Assembly: GCA_003221045.1 (NCBI GenBank)
Contig: QHUC01000118.1
Coordinates: 1-39,833, forward strand
Length of the DNA: 39,833 bases
Source: Gemmatimonadota bacterium
GTDB lineage: Bacteria > Gemmatimonadota > Gemmatimonadetes > Gemmatimonadales > GWC2-71-9
Direction: 5' to 3'
In this document: positions 17,709 through 25,855 of the stretch, piece after piece
How positions within the stretch are numbered: position 1 is the first letter of the stretch
Layout of the letters: every line of letters begins with the position of its first letter
The notes under the pieces: generated by a model
Told to the model about the DNA's origin: nothing
The model's input: only the letters and a program-made list of their open reading frames with translations
The model's database searches: none
Made by a program: the position numbers and the translations under genes

Positions 17709-18776
17709 TTAGAATCGTCGGAAGGTCGCGGCCACCGTCGATCGGCAGTCGCTTCGTAACACGGGCTCGAGCGCCGCGCAGAGCTCGAGTGCCTGGGCAT
17801 CCGAGTGATAAAAGTAGAGAAAGTCCAGGGCTGCGCCCTTGACGCAGTTCAATCGTTGCTCGCGGCCAGTGCCCAGGTTGCACATGGCGACCGTGGCGGG
17901 CACCCGGTTCAGGCTCACGGCGGCCGCGTCCCGCCCCAGACTCTGGTAGCAGGTAGCGCGAAACGGGGCCGCGACGCCGGCGCACAGCGCGAACACCTTG
18001 GCGAAATCGCCGCGCGTCGCCCCGAGCGCGTAGGAGGTCTGGTTCTCGAAGCACGACACCTTGTATCGCTTATCCACCGCGGTGCACGGATAGAGCGGCT
18101 CCTCGGGCTTAAGGTACTTGCTGAAGTGTCCGCCGTGCTCGCCGTCCACAATCAGGTTTTCCATGAAGACCCCGTTGTGGCAGGCATCCTGCTCCACGGT
18201 GCCCGTGAGCCCGTCGCAATCCCGCAGCGCCTCGAACAGCGAGTCACCGGTCATCGCCATGATGCCGTGCCCGAGCCCGTGAACGCAGTTGTAATACTCG
18301 AGTGAGTGGCGCTCCTTGCCGGGCACCGCCGCACACACCCCGTCGAGATTCGCGAGCAACGAGGCGCGCCCGGCTCCCGACGTGAATCCCTGGAGCACGC
18401 CGTGATAGTAGCCCGACGCGCAGAAGTCGTCGCCGTGCGCAAACGCCTCGGGGATCCCTGAGTACTTGACGAACGCCGCCTGACCGATGTGGTGGGTGAT
18501 GGCGTGGCACAGCGTCTCGACTCGCGGATCCGTGGGGTAATGCGCCTTCAGGTCGGCGAAGGCCGCGGACACGCCGGCGCGAGCGACGATCGCGCTGTAA
18601 TACGCTTCGTAACACCCGAACGACGGATCGTGTCGCTCCTGACACGTGCGCTGACGGGAACAGCCGAGGAGGCCCCCGGCCACGGCGACCACGACCAGCA
18701 CGCCGAGGCGCTCCGTCCAGTACTGCTTGAAGCGCGTCGCCGCCGCATGGTCCGGCAGCTTGCCGTCGCTCATCAT
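17709..18776 (-). CDS. Cys/His-rich putative lipoprotein of unknown function
   Basis: 355 residues from ATG 18776 (ATG 18773 also possible). Upstream reading frame to 19157 is a shadow of the DinB gene. A hydrophobic segment ends in GLLGC, a plausible lipobox, after a long 24-residue n-region. The mature part carries recurring Cys and His-Gly motifs: CHAITHHIGQAAF, CASGYYHGVLQGF, NCVHGLGHGIMAM, ACHNGVFMEN, CFENQTSYALG, CYQSLGRD, CNLG and NCVKGAALDF. The spacing suggests a repeated helical unit stabilised by disulfides, or metal or heme binding. I do not recognise a named domain. Probably in an operon with the upstream DinB gene (67 nt gap). Confidence 0.75.
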   Translation of the reverse strand: MMSDGKLPDHAAATRFKQYWTERLGVLVVVAVAGGLLGCSRQRTCQERHDPSFGCYEAYYSAIVARAGVSAAFADLKAHYPTDPRVETLCHAITHHIGQAAFVKYSGIPEAFAHGDDFCASGYYHGVLQGFTSGAGRASLLANLDGVCAAVPGKERHSLEYYNCVHGLGHGIMAMTGDSLFEALRDCDGLTGTVEQDACHNGVFMENLIVDGEHGGHFSKYLKPEEPLYPCTAVDKRYKVSCFENQTSYALGATRGDFAKVFALCAGVAAPFRATCYQSLGRDAAAVSLNRVPATVAMCNLGTGREQRLNCVKGAALDFLYFYHSDAQALELCAALEPVLRSDCRSTVAATFRRF

Positions 18777-18843
18777 CCCGGCGAGTTGGGCGTAATCCAC
18801 GCGCCGTGGAGTCGGGCTTGGAGCGGGCGGCGAAGCAAGTCCG

Positions 18844-19371
18844 CTACTTCCAGCCCATGCGATCCCGGAGCGCCGTGATGTGTGCCGTGTGGTGGCGGCC
18901 ATGCCAGGCGTATTGTGCCAGCAGGAAATCGACCGTGGGGCTGCCCCATTCCGGGTGTCGTACCGTCCGGGCGAAGTCGTCCGGGCCGAGCAACCGGAGG
19001 AACAATACCCACCGCCGGTGCAGGGCCGTGAGCAGGTCGAGCGAGACGTCGATCGGCGCTGTGCGAGCCTCCGGGAGCTCGGCCCAGCGCGCCTCCTCGT
19101 ACGTCTTGATGGTGGGCGAGTCCTCGGTGCAGGCCAGCTTGAACCGCGTGTAGGCATTCAGGTGACTGTCCGGGACGTGGTGGACCACCTGGCGCACCGT
19201 CCACCCACCGGGGCGATACGGTGTATCGAGCTGACGGTCGTCGAGACCCGTGACGGCGCGGCGCAGCCCGTCGGGCATCGCGGCAATCTGGTCGATACAC
19301 GTAACGCGCTGGGCGGGCGCGAGCGAGGTCACGGGCTGGAAACGACCGATCGGGTAACGCAGGTCACTCAT
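18844..19371 (-). CDS. DinB/YfiT-type putative metal-dependent hydrolase
   Basis: 175 residues from ATG 19371. Matches the YfiT/BstA subgroup of the DinB superfamily: LRYPIGRFQPVTSLAPAQR at the N terminus, GGWTVRQVVHHVPDSHLNAYTRFKL with the first metal His, and QYAWHGRHHTAHITALRDRMGW with the C-terminal His pair. YfiT is a nickel- or zinc-binding protein; some relatives are bacillithiol transferases. The substrate here is unknown. It lies 22 bp downstream of the histidine kinase stop on the same strand, so it could be cotranscribed with it. Confidence 0.9.
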   Translation of the reverse strand: MSDLRYPIGRFQPVTSLAPAQRVTCIDQIAAMPDGLRRAVTGLDDRQLDTPYRPGGWTVRQVVHHVPDSHLNAYTRFKLACTEDSPTIKTYEEARWAELPEARTAPIDVSLDLLTALHRRWVLFLRLLGPDDFARTVRHPEWGSPTVDFLLAQYAWHGRHHTAHITALRDRMGWK

Positions 19372-19393
19372 GCACGACAATCTAGCGCGGAGT

Positions 19394-20605
19394 TCAACGC
19401 GAGCGGGGCATCCGCTGTGGCGGAATCGTGAGGTTGACGGTGAATGTGGTGCCGCGACGCACGGCCGAGTCCACTTCCACCGTGCCGCCGAACATCTCCT
19501 CGGTAATCTGGCGGACAACGGTGAGACCCGTGCCCGATCCCGAGCCGAACGCGCGCGTTGTGAAGCCGGGCTCAAAGATCCGCTCCAGCAGCTCGGGGGC
19601 GATCCCGACGCCGTTGTCGCGGACCGTCAGGCGCAGGGCGTCGCCGGTCTGACCGAGCGTGACGACGACCGGGGTCTTCCGCTCCTGCGACGCGGAGACC
19701 GCGTTGCGGATCAGGTTGGTGAGCACCTGGTAGAGGGCGTTGGGATCGCCCTGCAAGAAGACATCGCTGACCGTGATGATGCCCTGGAGGGCGATGCCGC
19801 GCTTGCGCGCAAGCGGTCGCTCGAGCGCCACGCAGGACCGCGCGACCTGCGCGGCATCGAAACGCTCCGAGCGCGCCAACCCACCTCGGGCGCGATCCTG
19901 GATCGAGCGGAGGAACTCAATCGCCTGCTCCATGCCCTCCCCCACGCCGGCCAGCTCCTCCAGCAGCTCGCCGCGAAACGTGGACTCGAGCGAATCGGCC
20001 GCTCGGACCAGCTCCACGGACAGATCGAGGCTCGCCAGCGCCGCGGTGAGTGGGTTGGCCACCTCGTGTGCGATGACGCTGGGTTGGCGGATCAGCTCGG
20101 CCAGCGCATCGGGCTCGGTGAGACGGGGCCGGCTGGCGGGGGCCGACGGGGGCTGGGGGGGCTGGGGGGGCTGGTCCACGAGGCCCAGGCAGAGACCGGC
20201 AAGTTCCAGCGTAATCCGCTCGCGACTGCGGCGCTCCACGCCGTCAGGCGGAGGCGCGGCCGGCCGTTTGCGCACGGGTGCCACACACCACTGCGCCCCC
20301 TCGCTCGCCCTGCCCCCGTCCAGGCGGCAGCCGACCCAGCTACTCCCCTCGATAATCGGAGCGCCCCAATGGTGCAGGGTGCGATCCACGTCCAGGGCCG
20401 TCTCCTCGGGCGCCGGGCTCGGCGCGCTCGTGAGGACGGGCGCCACTTCCGCCCGTGGGGAAACTTGCCAAAGCGTGACCGTGCGTCCCTGCAAGGCGAC
20501 GCTGGCCTGGCGTAACACTTCGCGACGGCGCGCCTGCACCGAATCCGGAACCGTAAGGGTCTCCGTCCGAGGGGGAGCAGAACGCACCCGCTCAAAGCTG
20601 CACAT
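19394..20605 (-). CDS. Soluble sensor histidine kinase
   Basis: 403 residues, no membrane helix. N-terminal region (about 15-145) is probably a degenerate GAF-type sensor; a proline stretch PPQPPQPP follows, encoded by a G-rich minisatellite. HisKA: VIAHEVANPLTAA with phospho-His180. HATPase: NLIRNAVSAS (N box), DNGVGI (G1), PGFTTRAFGSGSGTGLTVV (F and G2). Cytoplasmic input is likely. No receiver with an intact Asp is adjacent; the nearest receiver (22226-23230) has Glu at that site and is transcribed away from it. GCGGAG precedes ATG 20605. The 120-bp upstream gap (20606-20725) contains a repeated TGCGGCACG and nothing else recognised. Confidence 0.9.
   Translation of the reverse strand: MCSFERVRSAPPRTETLTVPDSVQARRREVLRQASVALQGRTVTLWQVSPRAEVAPVLTSAPSPAPEETALDVDRTLHHWGAPIIEGSSWVGCRLDGGRASEGAQWCVAPVRKRPAAPPPDGVERRSRERITLELAGLCLGLVDQPPQPPQPPSAPASRPRLTEPDALAELIRQPSVIAHEVANPLTAALASLDLSVELVRAADSLESTFRGELLEELAGVGEGMEQAIEFLRSIQDRARGGLARSERFDAAQVARSCVALERPLARKRGIALQGIITVSDVFLQGDPNALYQVLTNLIRNAVSASQERKTPVVVTLGQTGDALRLTVRDNGVGIAPELLERIFEPGFTTRAFGSGSGTGLTVVRQITEEMFGGTVEVDSAVRRGTTFTVNLTIPPQRMPRSR
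20148..20172 (+). repeat. G-rich minisatellite (GGGGGGGCT units) in the histidine kinase gene
   Basis: G5-CT-G7-CT-G7-CT on the plus strand, a 9-bp unit. On the coding (minus) strand it gives PPQPPQPP, a linker between sensor and kinase core. Because the unit is 9 bp, copy changes keep the frame. Confidence 0.8.
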
Positions 20606-20725
20606 TCTGCACTCCGCTTCTAGGTTAGGCCCGGCGGGAGCCGTTCGATAGGGCGTTTTTGCGGCACGAACGGGTGGGAATGCGGCACGTCCACACCGGT
20701 CGAGGACCGAAAGGCGGGTCCGCCA

Positions 20726-22057
20726 TCACGTCGGGTCCACACACTGCCCCGCGAGCCGCGCGCGCTGCTCGGCGGTGGCCGCACCGAGGGCATCGCGCAG
20801 CAGTGCACAACCCTCTCCCTGGATCGGACCGATGGTTACGGCCGCCTCGAACATCCGCAGCGCACGGGCAGGGTCGCCGTTCGCGAGATACGCGCGCGGC
20901 TCATAGAAGGCGAGCCACACGAACACGCGCGCGAGCTGGCGGCGAGCACTCGCTGCCTCGAGTGAGTCCCCGCGTTCGACGGTCTTCTGGAGATCGGCGA
21001 TGTGCAGCTTGCGGTTCAAGCTCTCGAGCGTCGATAGCTCGCGCTCGGCCCGCTCGCGCTCGAGGGTCTTTTGGAGCTCCAGCCCCTGGCGCTGATCGCG
21101 CTCCGCCAGCTTATGGGCTTCGGCCTCGTACCGGATGACGCTCGCGTCCCCCCGCAACGCCGTGGTCCGTTCGACGGCCGCGCGCGCCTCGGGCCAGCGA
21201 GCGTAATCGCGCGCGATCGCGTCGTTCAGTCGCAACGCTTCCGCCGACCGCCCCTGCGCCTCGAGCTCCACTGCGCGCGCCAGCTCGACCGTGAGGTGCG
21301 TCCGCACCCAGCCGGAGTCGAGCGACCGCAGTCCGCCCGCCATGGCCCGCAGCTCGAGCCACTCGAGCGCGTCCCTGCACACGCTCGCCGGCGGCCAGCT
21401 GTGGGGTCCGTCGAACCCGACCACACGAAACGGCACGCGCGTCGTCCGAAATCGCTCGCCCAGAGCGAAAACCTCTTCGTAGTTGAAATCCCGCGTGCCG
21501 GCGGCGCCAAACACCCCGAACGTGGAATCTCCTGCGAAGGCGGTCTCCGGACCCCCCAGCTCGAACCCCACGGCTCCGCCGACCGCGATCACTCCGGCCA
21601 CGTGGCCGCGCAACGCAACGGCAAACCGCAATGACACTCTGGCCGTGCCCGAGAACCCGGCGAGGTACACGCGACCGGGGTCGATCGCCAAACGCTGGGC
21701 CGACGCGAGCATCGCGTTCATGGCGTTGACGTTGGGCTCCGGGGGACCGTCGCTGAGCGTGTTGTAGGAGCTCATCACCACCCAGCCGAGCCGGGCGGCC
21801 GCGTCCTCGAACAGCTTCTCCGCGAGAAGGGCGCGACCGCGTGGGTCGAGCACGAAGAGCACTGGCCAGGTGCGGGAGGTCATGTAGCGCGGCGGCAGAT
21901 ACAGCGCGTAGCTCTGCGATGTGTCGCTGGCGGCCGTGACGCGCTGCTCGAGGCGACCGGCCGAGTCCTGCGCGGCGATCGGACCGGGTAGCGCGCCGAT
22001 CGCCACGCCTGCAGCGAGCGCGATTCTCCAGGTGCAGTGCAGTCGGCGCCCGTTCAA
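20726..22057 (-). CDS. Secreted esterase-like protein with helical C-terminal region
   Basis: About 443 residues if TTG 22057 is the start, which gives a good signal peptide (WRIALAAGVAIGALPGPIAAQ). No ATG or GTG exists nearby, and the earlier ORF start at 22369 would run antisense into the next gene. Residues about 30-260 resemble an esterase/phospholipase-type alpha/beta-hydrolase: YALYLPPRYMTSRTWPVLFVLDPRG, VYLAGFSGTARVS with a candidate nucleophile Ser, and VGFDGPHSWPP with a candidate His. The rest is helical and TPR-like, with a charged segment (LQKTLERERAERELSTLE). Export is likely; the substrate is unknown. A GC hairpin (22076-22091) lies about 20 nt before the start. Confidence 0.72.
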   Translation of the reverse strand: MNGRRLHCTWRIALAAGVAIGALPGPIAAQDSAGRLEQRVTAASDTSQSYALYLPPRYMTSRTWPVLFVLDPRGRALLAEKLFEDAAARLGWVVMSSYNTLSDGPPEPNVNAMNAMLASAQRLAIDPGRVYLAGFSGTARVSLRFAVALRGHVAGVIAVGGAVGFELGGPETAFAGDSTFGVFGAAGTRDFNYEEVFALGERFRTTRVPFRVVGFDGPHSWPPASVCRDALEWLELRAMAGGLRSLDSGWVRTHLTVELARAVELEAQGRSAEALRLNDAIARDYARWPEARAAVERTTALRGDASVIRYEAEAHKLAERDQRQGLELQKTLERERAERELSTLESLNRKLHIADLQKTVERGDSLEAASARRQLARVFVWLAFYEPRAYLANGDPARALRMFEAAVTIGPIQGEGCALLRDALGAATAEQRARLAGQCVDPT

Positions 22058-22225
22058 CAGGACCCCGACTTTGCCGTGGCGTCGGCGCCACAGGTGAAAA
22101 TTGTTACGCGCTCGGACCTCTTCATCCCAAGAATCTGCGCAGGCGTGAGTTACCACGCACGTCTCAGACGTTCGGAAACGGTCAATTCGCTCGGCGCGAT
22201 TGTTGCGACCTATCGACACGAGTCC

Positions 22226-23230
22226 ATGGACCCCGACCCCGCTGCCCGCGCCGCCCCGGCCGCCCGCACCGACTCCGCGGCGCCGCCCGTGGTGCTGCTC
22301 ATCCTCGCAAAAGAGCAGTGGATCGCGAAGGCCCTGCCCGGGGATCGGTTTACCGTCGTGCAGATTCACACGGCGACCCTGGCGCGTGAGTTGGCCCGCG
22401 ACCTACGGCCGGATGTCATCATCCTCGAAAGCGATCTTCCCGACATGTCGGGACTCGAGGCGTGCCGGTTGCTTCGCGCCGACCTGGACGTCGGCCATTG
22501 CGTGCCGATCCTCATGGTGGGGCGCGACAAACCGACCCCCGAAGAGCGGGTGACCGCGCTTCGGGCCGGCGTCTGGGAGTTTCTCAAGTCTCCCGAGGAC
22601 GCGAAAGAGCTGCCTCTGGCGCTCGAGGCGCACATCCGCGCGAAGCGGAGCATCGATGCCGCGCTCCTAGAGAGTGCGCTCGACCCGGCTGGGGTTCTTC
22701 ACGGTCGAGCGGTGCTGGCACGCCGCGCGCGCGAGCTCGGCGGGTTGATGGCACGAAAGCACAGCGGGCTCGCCTGCGTAGTCTTGGCCGCCGACGCGGC
22801 ATCCGCCGACGCGATGCTCGGAAGCCGAGTCGTCCGGGCCTTGCGGATTTCCGACGTCGTCGGTGCCTTGAGTGCCACGGGCATCGCGGTCCTCGCCCCC
22901 GGGACCGATCAGCAGGGCGCTGCCGGGCTCGCGCGGCGCCTCGTGGCGGCCCTCAGCGGCGCGTCGGCAGGCGGTGCCAAGCTGGTGCCAGGCACCACCC
23001 TTCGCGTCGGTTACGACGCCGTCGCCAATCTCAAGTACTCGCCGATCGATCCGGTCGACCTGCTGGTGCGCGCCGATGCGGCCGTGCAGGCCGGCGTGCC
23101 CGAGCCCGGCTCGCCCTGGATCCGCCGGTTTGAAGCCACCGTGACGGTGCGGCCGAGCGGCCCGACATCGCTGCGCGCGGCGTCCGGCCCGCCGGGAGAG
23201 GGATCCGCTGAGAGGACGGCATCGGCATGA
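22226..23230 (+). CDS. Pseudo-receiver domain fused to degenerate GGDEF domain
   Basis: 334 residues from ATG 22226. The receiver-like domain (about 20-140) keeps Lys121 (EFLKSPED) and the DxPDMSG turn, but the phospho-acceptor position is Glu68 (IILESDLPDMSG) and the acidic pair at the N terminus is gone (VVLLILAKE). The second half (about 145-260) follows GGDEF topology (ARRARELGGLMARKHSGLACVVL, then RISDVVGALSATGIAVLAPGTD), but the GGDEF signature itself is lost. It is therefore probably a phosphorylation-independent c-di-GMP or protein-interaction module. The stop overlaps the next start (ATGA). Confidence 0.82.
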   Translation: MDPDPAARAAPAARTDSAAPPVVLLILAKEQWIAKALPGDRFTVVQIHTATLARELARDLRPDVIILESDLPDMSGLEACRLLRADLDVGHCVPILMVGRDKPTPEERVTALRAGVWEFLKSPEDAKELPLALEAHIRAKRSIDAALLESALDPAGVLHGRAVLARRARELGGLMARKHSGLACVVLAADAASADAMLGSRVVRALRISDVVGALSATGIAVLAPGTDQQGAAGLARRLVAALSGASAGGAKLVPGTTLRVGYDAVANLKYSPIDPVDLLVRADAAVQAGVPEPGSPWIRRFEATVTVRPSGPTSLRAASGPPGEGSAERTASA

Positions 23231-23754
23231 TCGCGACCCGGTTCCTGCGCCACCTGCTCGTAACAGGCGGCGTAGTGGCCGTGCTGAGCTGCGGGCGCTC
23301 CGTGTCGCTCGCCCCCGACTCCGGAGGGGGGGCGCCGAACGGGGGACTACTGGACGGGTCGCCGCAGGTGGGGTTGCTCCGCTGTTCGCCCCTCGCCTAC
23401 GACTCGGTGACGCAGACGATCGGCCCGGAGGGCGGCACGCTGTCCGTCGGGCCGTACAGCCTCTCGATCCCGGCCGGTGCGCTGCCCGCGGCGGTGACCA
23501 TCACCGCGGTCGCTCCCTCGGACACGGTCAATCAGGTCCGCCTCTTCCCAGAGGGCCTCACGTTCGCGAGTCCCGCGTCGCTCACGATGAGCTACGCGAA
23601 TTGTGACGCGCTCTCCCAGCTCGAACCGAAGCAGATCGCGTACACGACGAACGCCCTCGCCATTCTCGCGCTTCTCCCGTCGGTCGACGTGCTCTCGCAG
23701 CAGCAGGTCACGGGTCAGCTACAACACTTCTCGACCTATGCCGTCGCCTGGTGA
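23227..23754 (+). CDS. Putative lipoprotein with ZU5-like domain
   Basis: 175 residues. The signal peptide ends in VLSC (Cys22), a lipobox. Residues about 60-115 resemble a ZU5 domain: TIGPEGGTLSVGPYSLSIPAGALPAAVTITA, the pattern found in many secreted proteins. The remainder is beta-rich and ends in an HFSTYAVAW strand. It starts in an ATGA overlap with the pseudo-receiver gene and ends 17 bp inside the HD-GYP gene, so all three are translated from one message. Possibly an extracytoplasmic partner of the c-di-GMP module; function unproven. Confidence 0.78.
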   Translation: MIATRFLRHLLVTGGVVAVLSCGRSVSLAPDSGGGAPNGGLLDGSPQVGLLRCSPLAYDSVTQTIGPEGGTLSVGPYSLSIPAGALPAAVTITAVAPSDTVNQVRLFPEGLTFASPASLTMSYANCDALSQLEPKQIAYTTNALAILALLPSVDVLSQQQVTGQLQHFSTYAVAW

Positions 23755-25204
23755 CACGCAGGCGCCCGAGCTCGCCGGTCCACCCAGCGCCGGTCCGCGA
23801 AGTGCTGCCGAGTTGCTGCAGGACGCGCGTGAACAGGAGCGTGGCGGCCGCTTCGCTCAAGCGATGGTCTGCTACGAGGCGGCGATCGCCACCGCAGAGG
23901 GCGGCGGGGAACTGGCCGTCCTGGCGGAGGCGCTGCGTCTCACCACCGGATCTCCCGTCGAGGCGCGGCACGCGTTTGTGCGGGCGCTCGAGCTCGGCGG
24001 GTCGCGCCGGGACCTGAATGCGCGAGTGCACCAGAACCTCGGCATCCTCGCGAACATTCAGGGGGACCTGGAGGAGGCCGTCGCGCGCTACCAGCGATCG
24101 CTCGCGGCGTACCGCGACTGCGGCGACGAGCACGGGTGCGCCATCACGTACCATAATCTCGGCATGTTGAGCGTGGACCGCGGCATGTTCGCGGCGGCCG
24201 ACACCTACTTTCGGGAGAGCCGCGTGCTGGCCGAGCGCACCGGCGACGCGTACCTGCAGGGCCTGTGTCTGGTGAACCGTGCCGAGATGGACGTGGCGCG
24301 CCAGCGCTTCGAGGATGCGCGACAGGATGCGGAAGCGTCCCTGGCGCTGTTCGACCGGCTCGGCGCCCGGGGCCCCAAGGCGGACGCCTATCGGGTGATC
24401 GGCACCGTGTATCGCGAGACCGGCCGGCCCGCGCTCGCCGAATCGCGGCTCCGCGCGGCCATGGATCTCGCGGCGACCACTGGGTCCGTGTTGGGCGAGG
24501 CGGAGGCCTCCCGCGAGCTCGCGCTGTTGTACCAGAGCATGGGGCGCAATCAGGAAGCGCTTACCTTCCTCAACCGTGCGTACCGCCTGTTCCGCCGGCT
24601 CGACGCCCGGGTCGATCTCGTCCACGTGGGCGGCAAGGTGGCGGAGCTCGAAGGCGCCTACCGCGCCGTCGTGCGGGAATGGGGCCGGTCGATCGAATCG
24701 GCCGACGCGAGCACGTTCACACATTGCGAGCGGGTAGCACGCTCCGCCGTAGCCGTGGCGCGCGAACTGGGCCTGGATGACCAGGCGGAGACGACCATTC
24801 TGCTCGGCGCCTACCTCCACGACGTGGGCAAGGTGCGTGTGCCGCACGAGCTGCTCCACAAGCCCGGGCCGCTCTCCGCCGCGGAGATCGAGGTGATGCA
24901 GACGCACCCGGTCTGGGGCGTCGAGCTCCTCGCGGACGTCGAATTCCCCTGGGACCTGAAGCCCATCATCCGTTGGCACCACGAGCGCTGCGACGGCACC
25001 GGCTATCCCGACCGGCTGGAGGGAGACGAGATTCCGCTCTCCGCACAGATCGTGGGGATCGTCGACACGTACGATCTCCTCACGCGCCAAACGTCCGACG
25101 GTCGCAACTGCACGCCGGCCCAGGCCCTCGAGCAGATGTCGCGACGCTGGTGGTCTGACCGGGTGTTCGAGGCTTTTATCGCCGCAGTACCGCCACGAGG
25201 CTGA
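23738..25204 (+). CDS. TPR-containing HD-GYP c-di-GMP phosphodiesterase
   Basis: 488 residues from ATG 23738, overlapping the lipoprotein gene by 17 bp. Residues about 25-310 are tetratricopeptide repeats (NLGILANIQGDLEEAVARYQRSL; NLGMLSVDRGMFAAADTYFRES; LALLYQSMGRNQEALTFLNRAY). The HD-GYP domain fills about 315-488: THCERVARSAVAVA, the catalytic HD in LLGAYLHDVGKVRVP (361-362), THPVWG, and HHERCDGTGYPDRL with the GYP loop (422-424). All metal-binding residues expected in HD-GYP enzymes appear present, so it should hydrolyse c-di-GMP. TPRs suggest protein-regulated activity. Overlaps convergent DUF456 by 29 bp. Confidence 0.92.
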   Translation: MPSPGDTQAPELAGPPSAGPRSAAELLQDAREQERGGRFAQAMVCYEAAIATAEGGGELAVLAEALRLTTGSPVEARHAFVRALELGGSRRDLNARVHQNLGILANIQGDLEEAVARYQRSLAAYRDCGDEHGCAITYHNLGMLSVDRGMFAAADTYFRESRVLAERTGDAYLQGLCLVNRAEMDVARQRFEDARQDAEASLALFDRLGARGPKADAYRVIGTVYRETGRPALAESRLRAAMDLAATTGSVLGEAEASRELALLYQSMGRNQEALTFLNRAYRLFRRLDARVDLVHVGGKVAELEGAYRAVVREWGRSIESADASTFTHCERVARSAVAVARELGLDDQAETTILLGAYLHDVGKVRVPHELLHKPGPLSAAEIEVMQTHPVWGVELLADVEFPWDLKPIIRWHHERCDGTGYPDRLEGDEIPLSAQIVGIVDTYDLLTRQTSDGRNCTPAQALEQMSRRWWSDRVFEAFIAAVPPRG

Positions 25205-25682
25205 ACACTCCGATCACGAGCCCGAGGGCGATCTTCGCGGCCGCCGCCGCCGCCCGCCCCACGACCGCTCCCCAGCCCGCACCCACCGCCACGTCCGCCC
25301 GGCGCGAATAGGCGTACTCAAACAACGCCGCGCCGCCGAACGAGCCGACGAAGGCGCCGATCACACTCCCCACCACCGGGACCGGAACGCCCACCACTGC
25401 CCCCACCACCCCACCGACCAACGCCCCCCAGCCAGCACGGCGCGAGCCGCCGTACCGGCGGGCGAAACGGAAGCCCAGCCAGCTCTCGATGAGCTCACCG
25501 GCGAACGCGAGAGAGAGCACGATCGCGATCGTCGCCACACTCTCGGAACGGAACTGTGTGAGCCAGCCGAACAGGAGAAAACCCAGCACCATCACCCACA
25601 GGCCGGGGAGGCCCAAGGGGATGAGGAGGAGGCCCCCGATGCCGCAGGCCGCGAGCGCGAGCACTCCGATCACGTCGCTCAT
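25176..25682 (-). CDS. DUF456 family membrane protein
   Basis: 168 residues, Gly- and Ala-rich, with about five hydrophobic stretches. The N terminus LIPLGLPGLWVMVLGFLLFGWLT and the middle GELIESWLGFRFARRYGGSRRAGWGALVGGVVGAVVG match DUF456; glycine-zipper-like spacing (GxxxG) dominates the second half. Inner-membrane protein of unknown function. Overlaps the convergent HD-GYP gene at its 3' end. Confidence 0.9.
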   Translation of the reverse strand: MSDVIGVLALAACGIGGLLLIPLGLPGLWVMVLGFLLFGWLTQFRSESVATIAIVLSLAFAGELIESWLGFRFARRYGGSRRAGWGALVGGVVGAVVGVPVPVVGSVIGAFVGSFGGAALFEYAYSRRADVAVGAGWGAVVGRAAAAAAKIALGLVIGVFSLVAVLRR

Positions 25683-25750
25683 GGGGGATGGAGGACTTAC
25701 GCGGCTGCCCCGACGGCGTCAAGCGCGAGAGCCATCAGGTGAGACGAGCG

Positions 25751-25764
25751 TGAGAACCTTCTCA
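25751..25764. promoter_or_regulatory. Inverted repeat TGAGAA-CC-TTCTCA upstream of the beta-propeller gene
   Basis: Perfect 6-bp arms with a 2-bp centre, in the 173-bp gap between divergent DUF456 (starts 25682) and the beta-propeller lipoprotein (starts 25856). Suitable as a dimeric regulator site for either gene. No adjacent regulator is clearly linked; the nearest is the OmpR-type system 2.6 kb downstream. Confidence 0.3.
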
Positions 25765-25855
25765 TGAACGTCCCGGCGTGCATCCCATGCCCTCTGTCGG
25801 AGCGAACTTGTCGTGACAGCAGGACACGTTCTTCACTCTCTCGGAGTTCGCGCCC

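Noticed and set aside
18777-19157. N-terminal extension of the Cys/His-rich protein
   Set aside because: It runs through the DinB/YfiT gene in another frame and reads as low-complexity; the start at 18776 fits a lipoprotein signal.
23708-25090. 460-codon minus-strand frame opposite TPR/HD-GYP
   Set aside because: Shadow of a gene with intact catalytic motifs.
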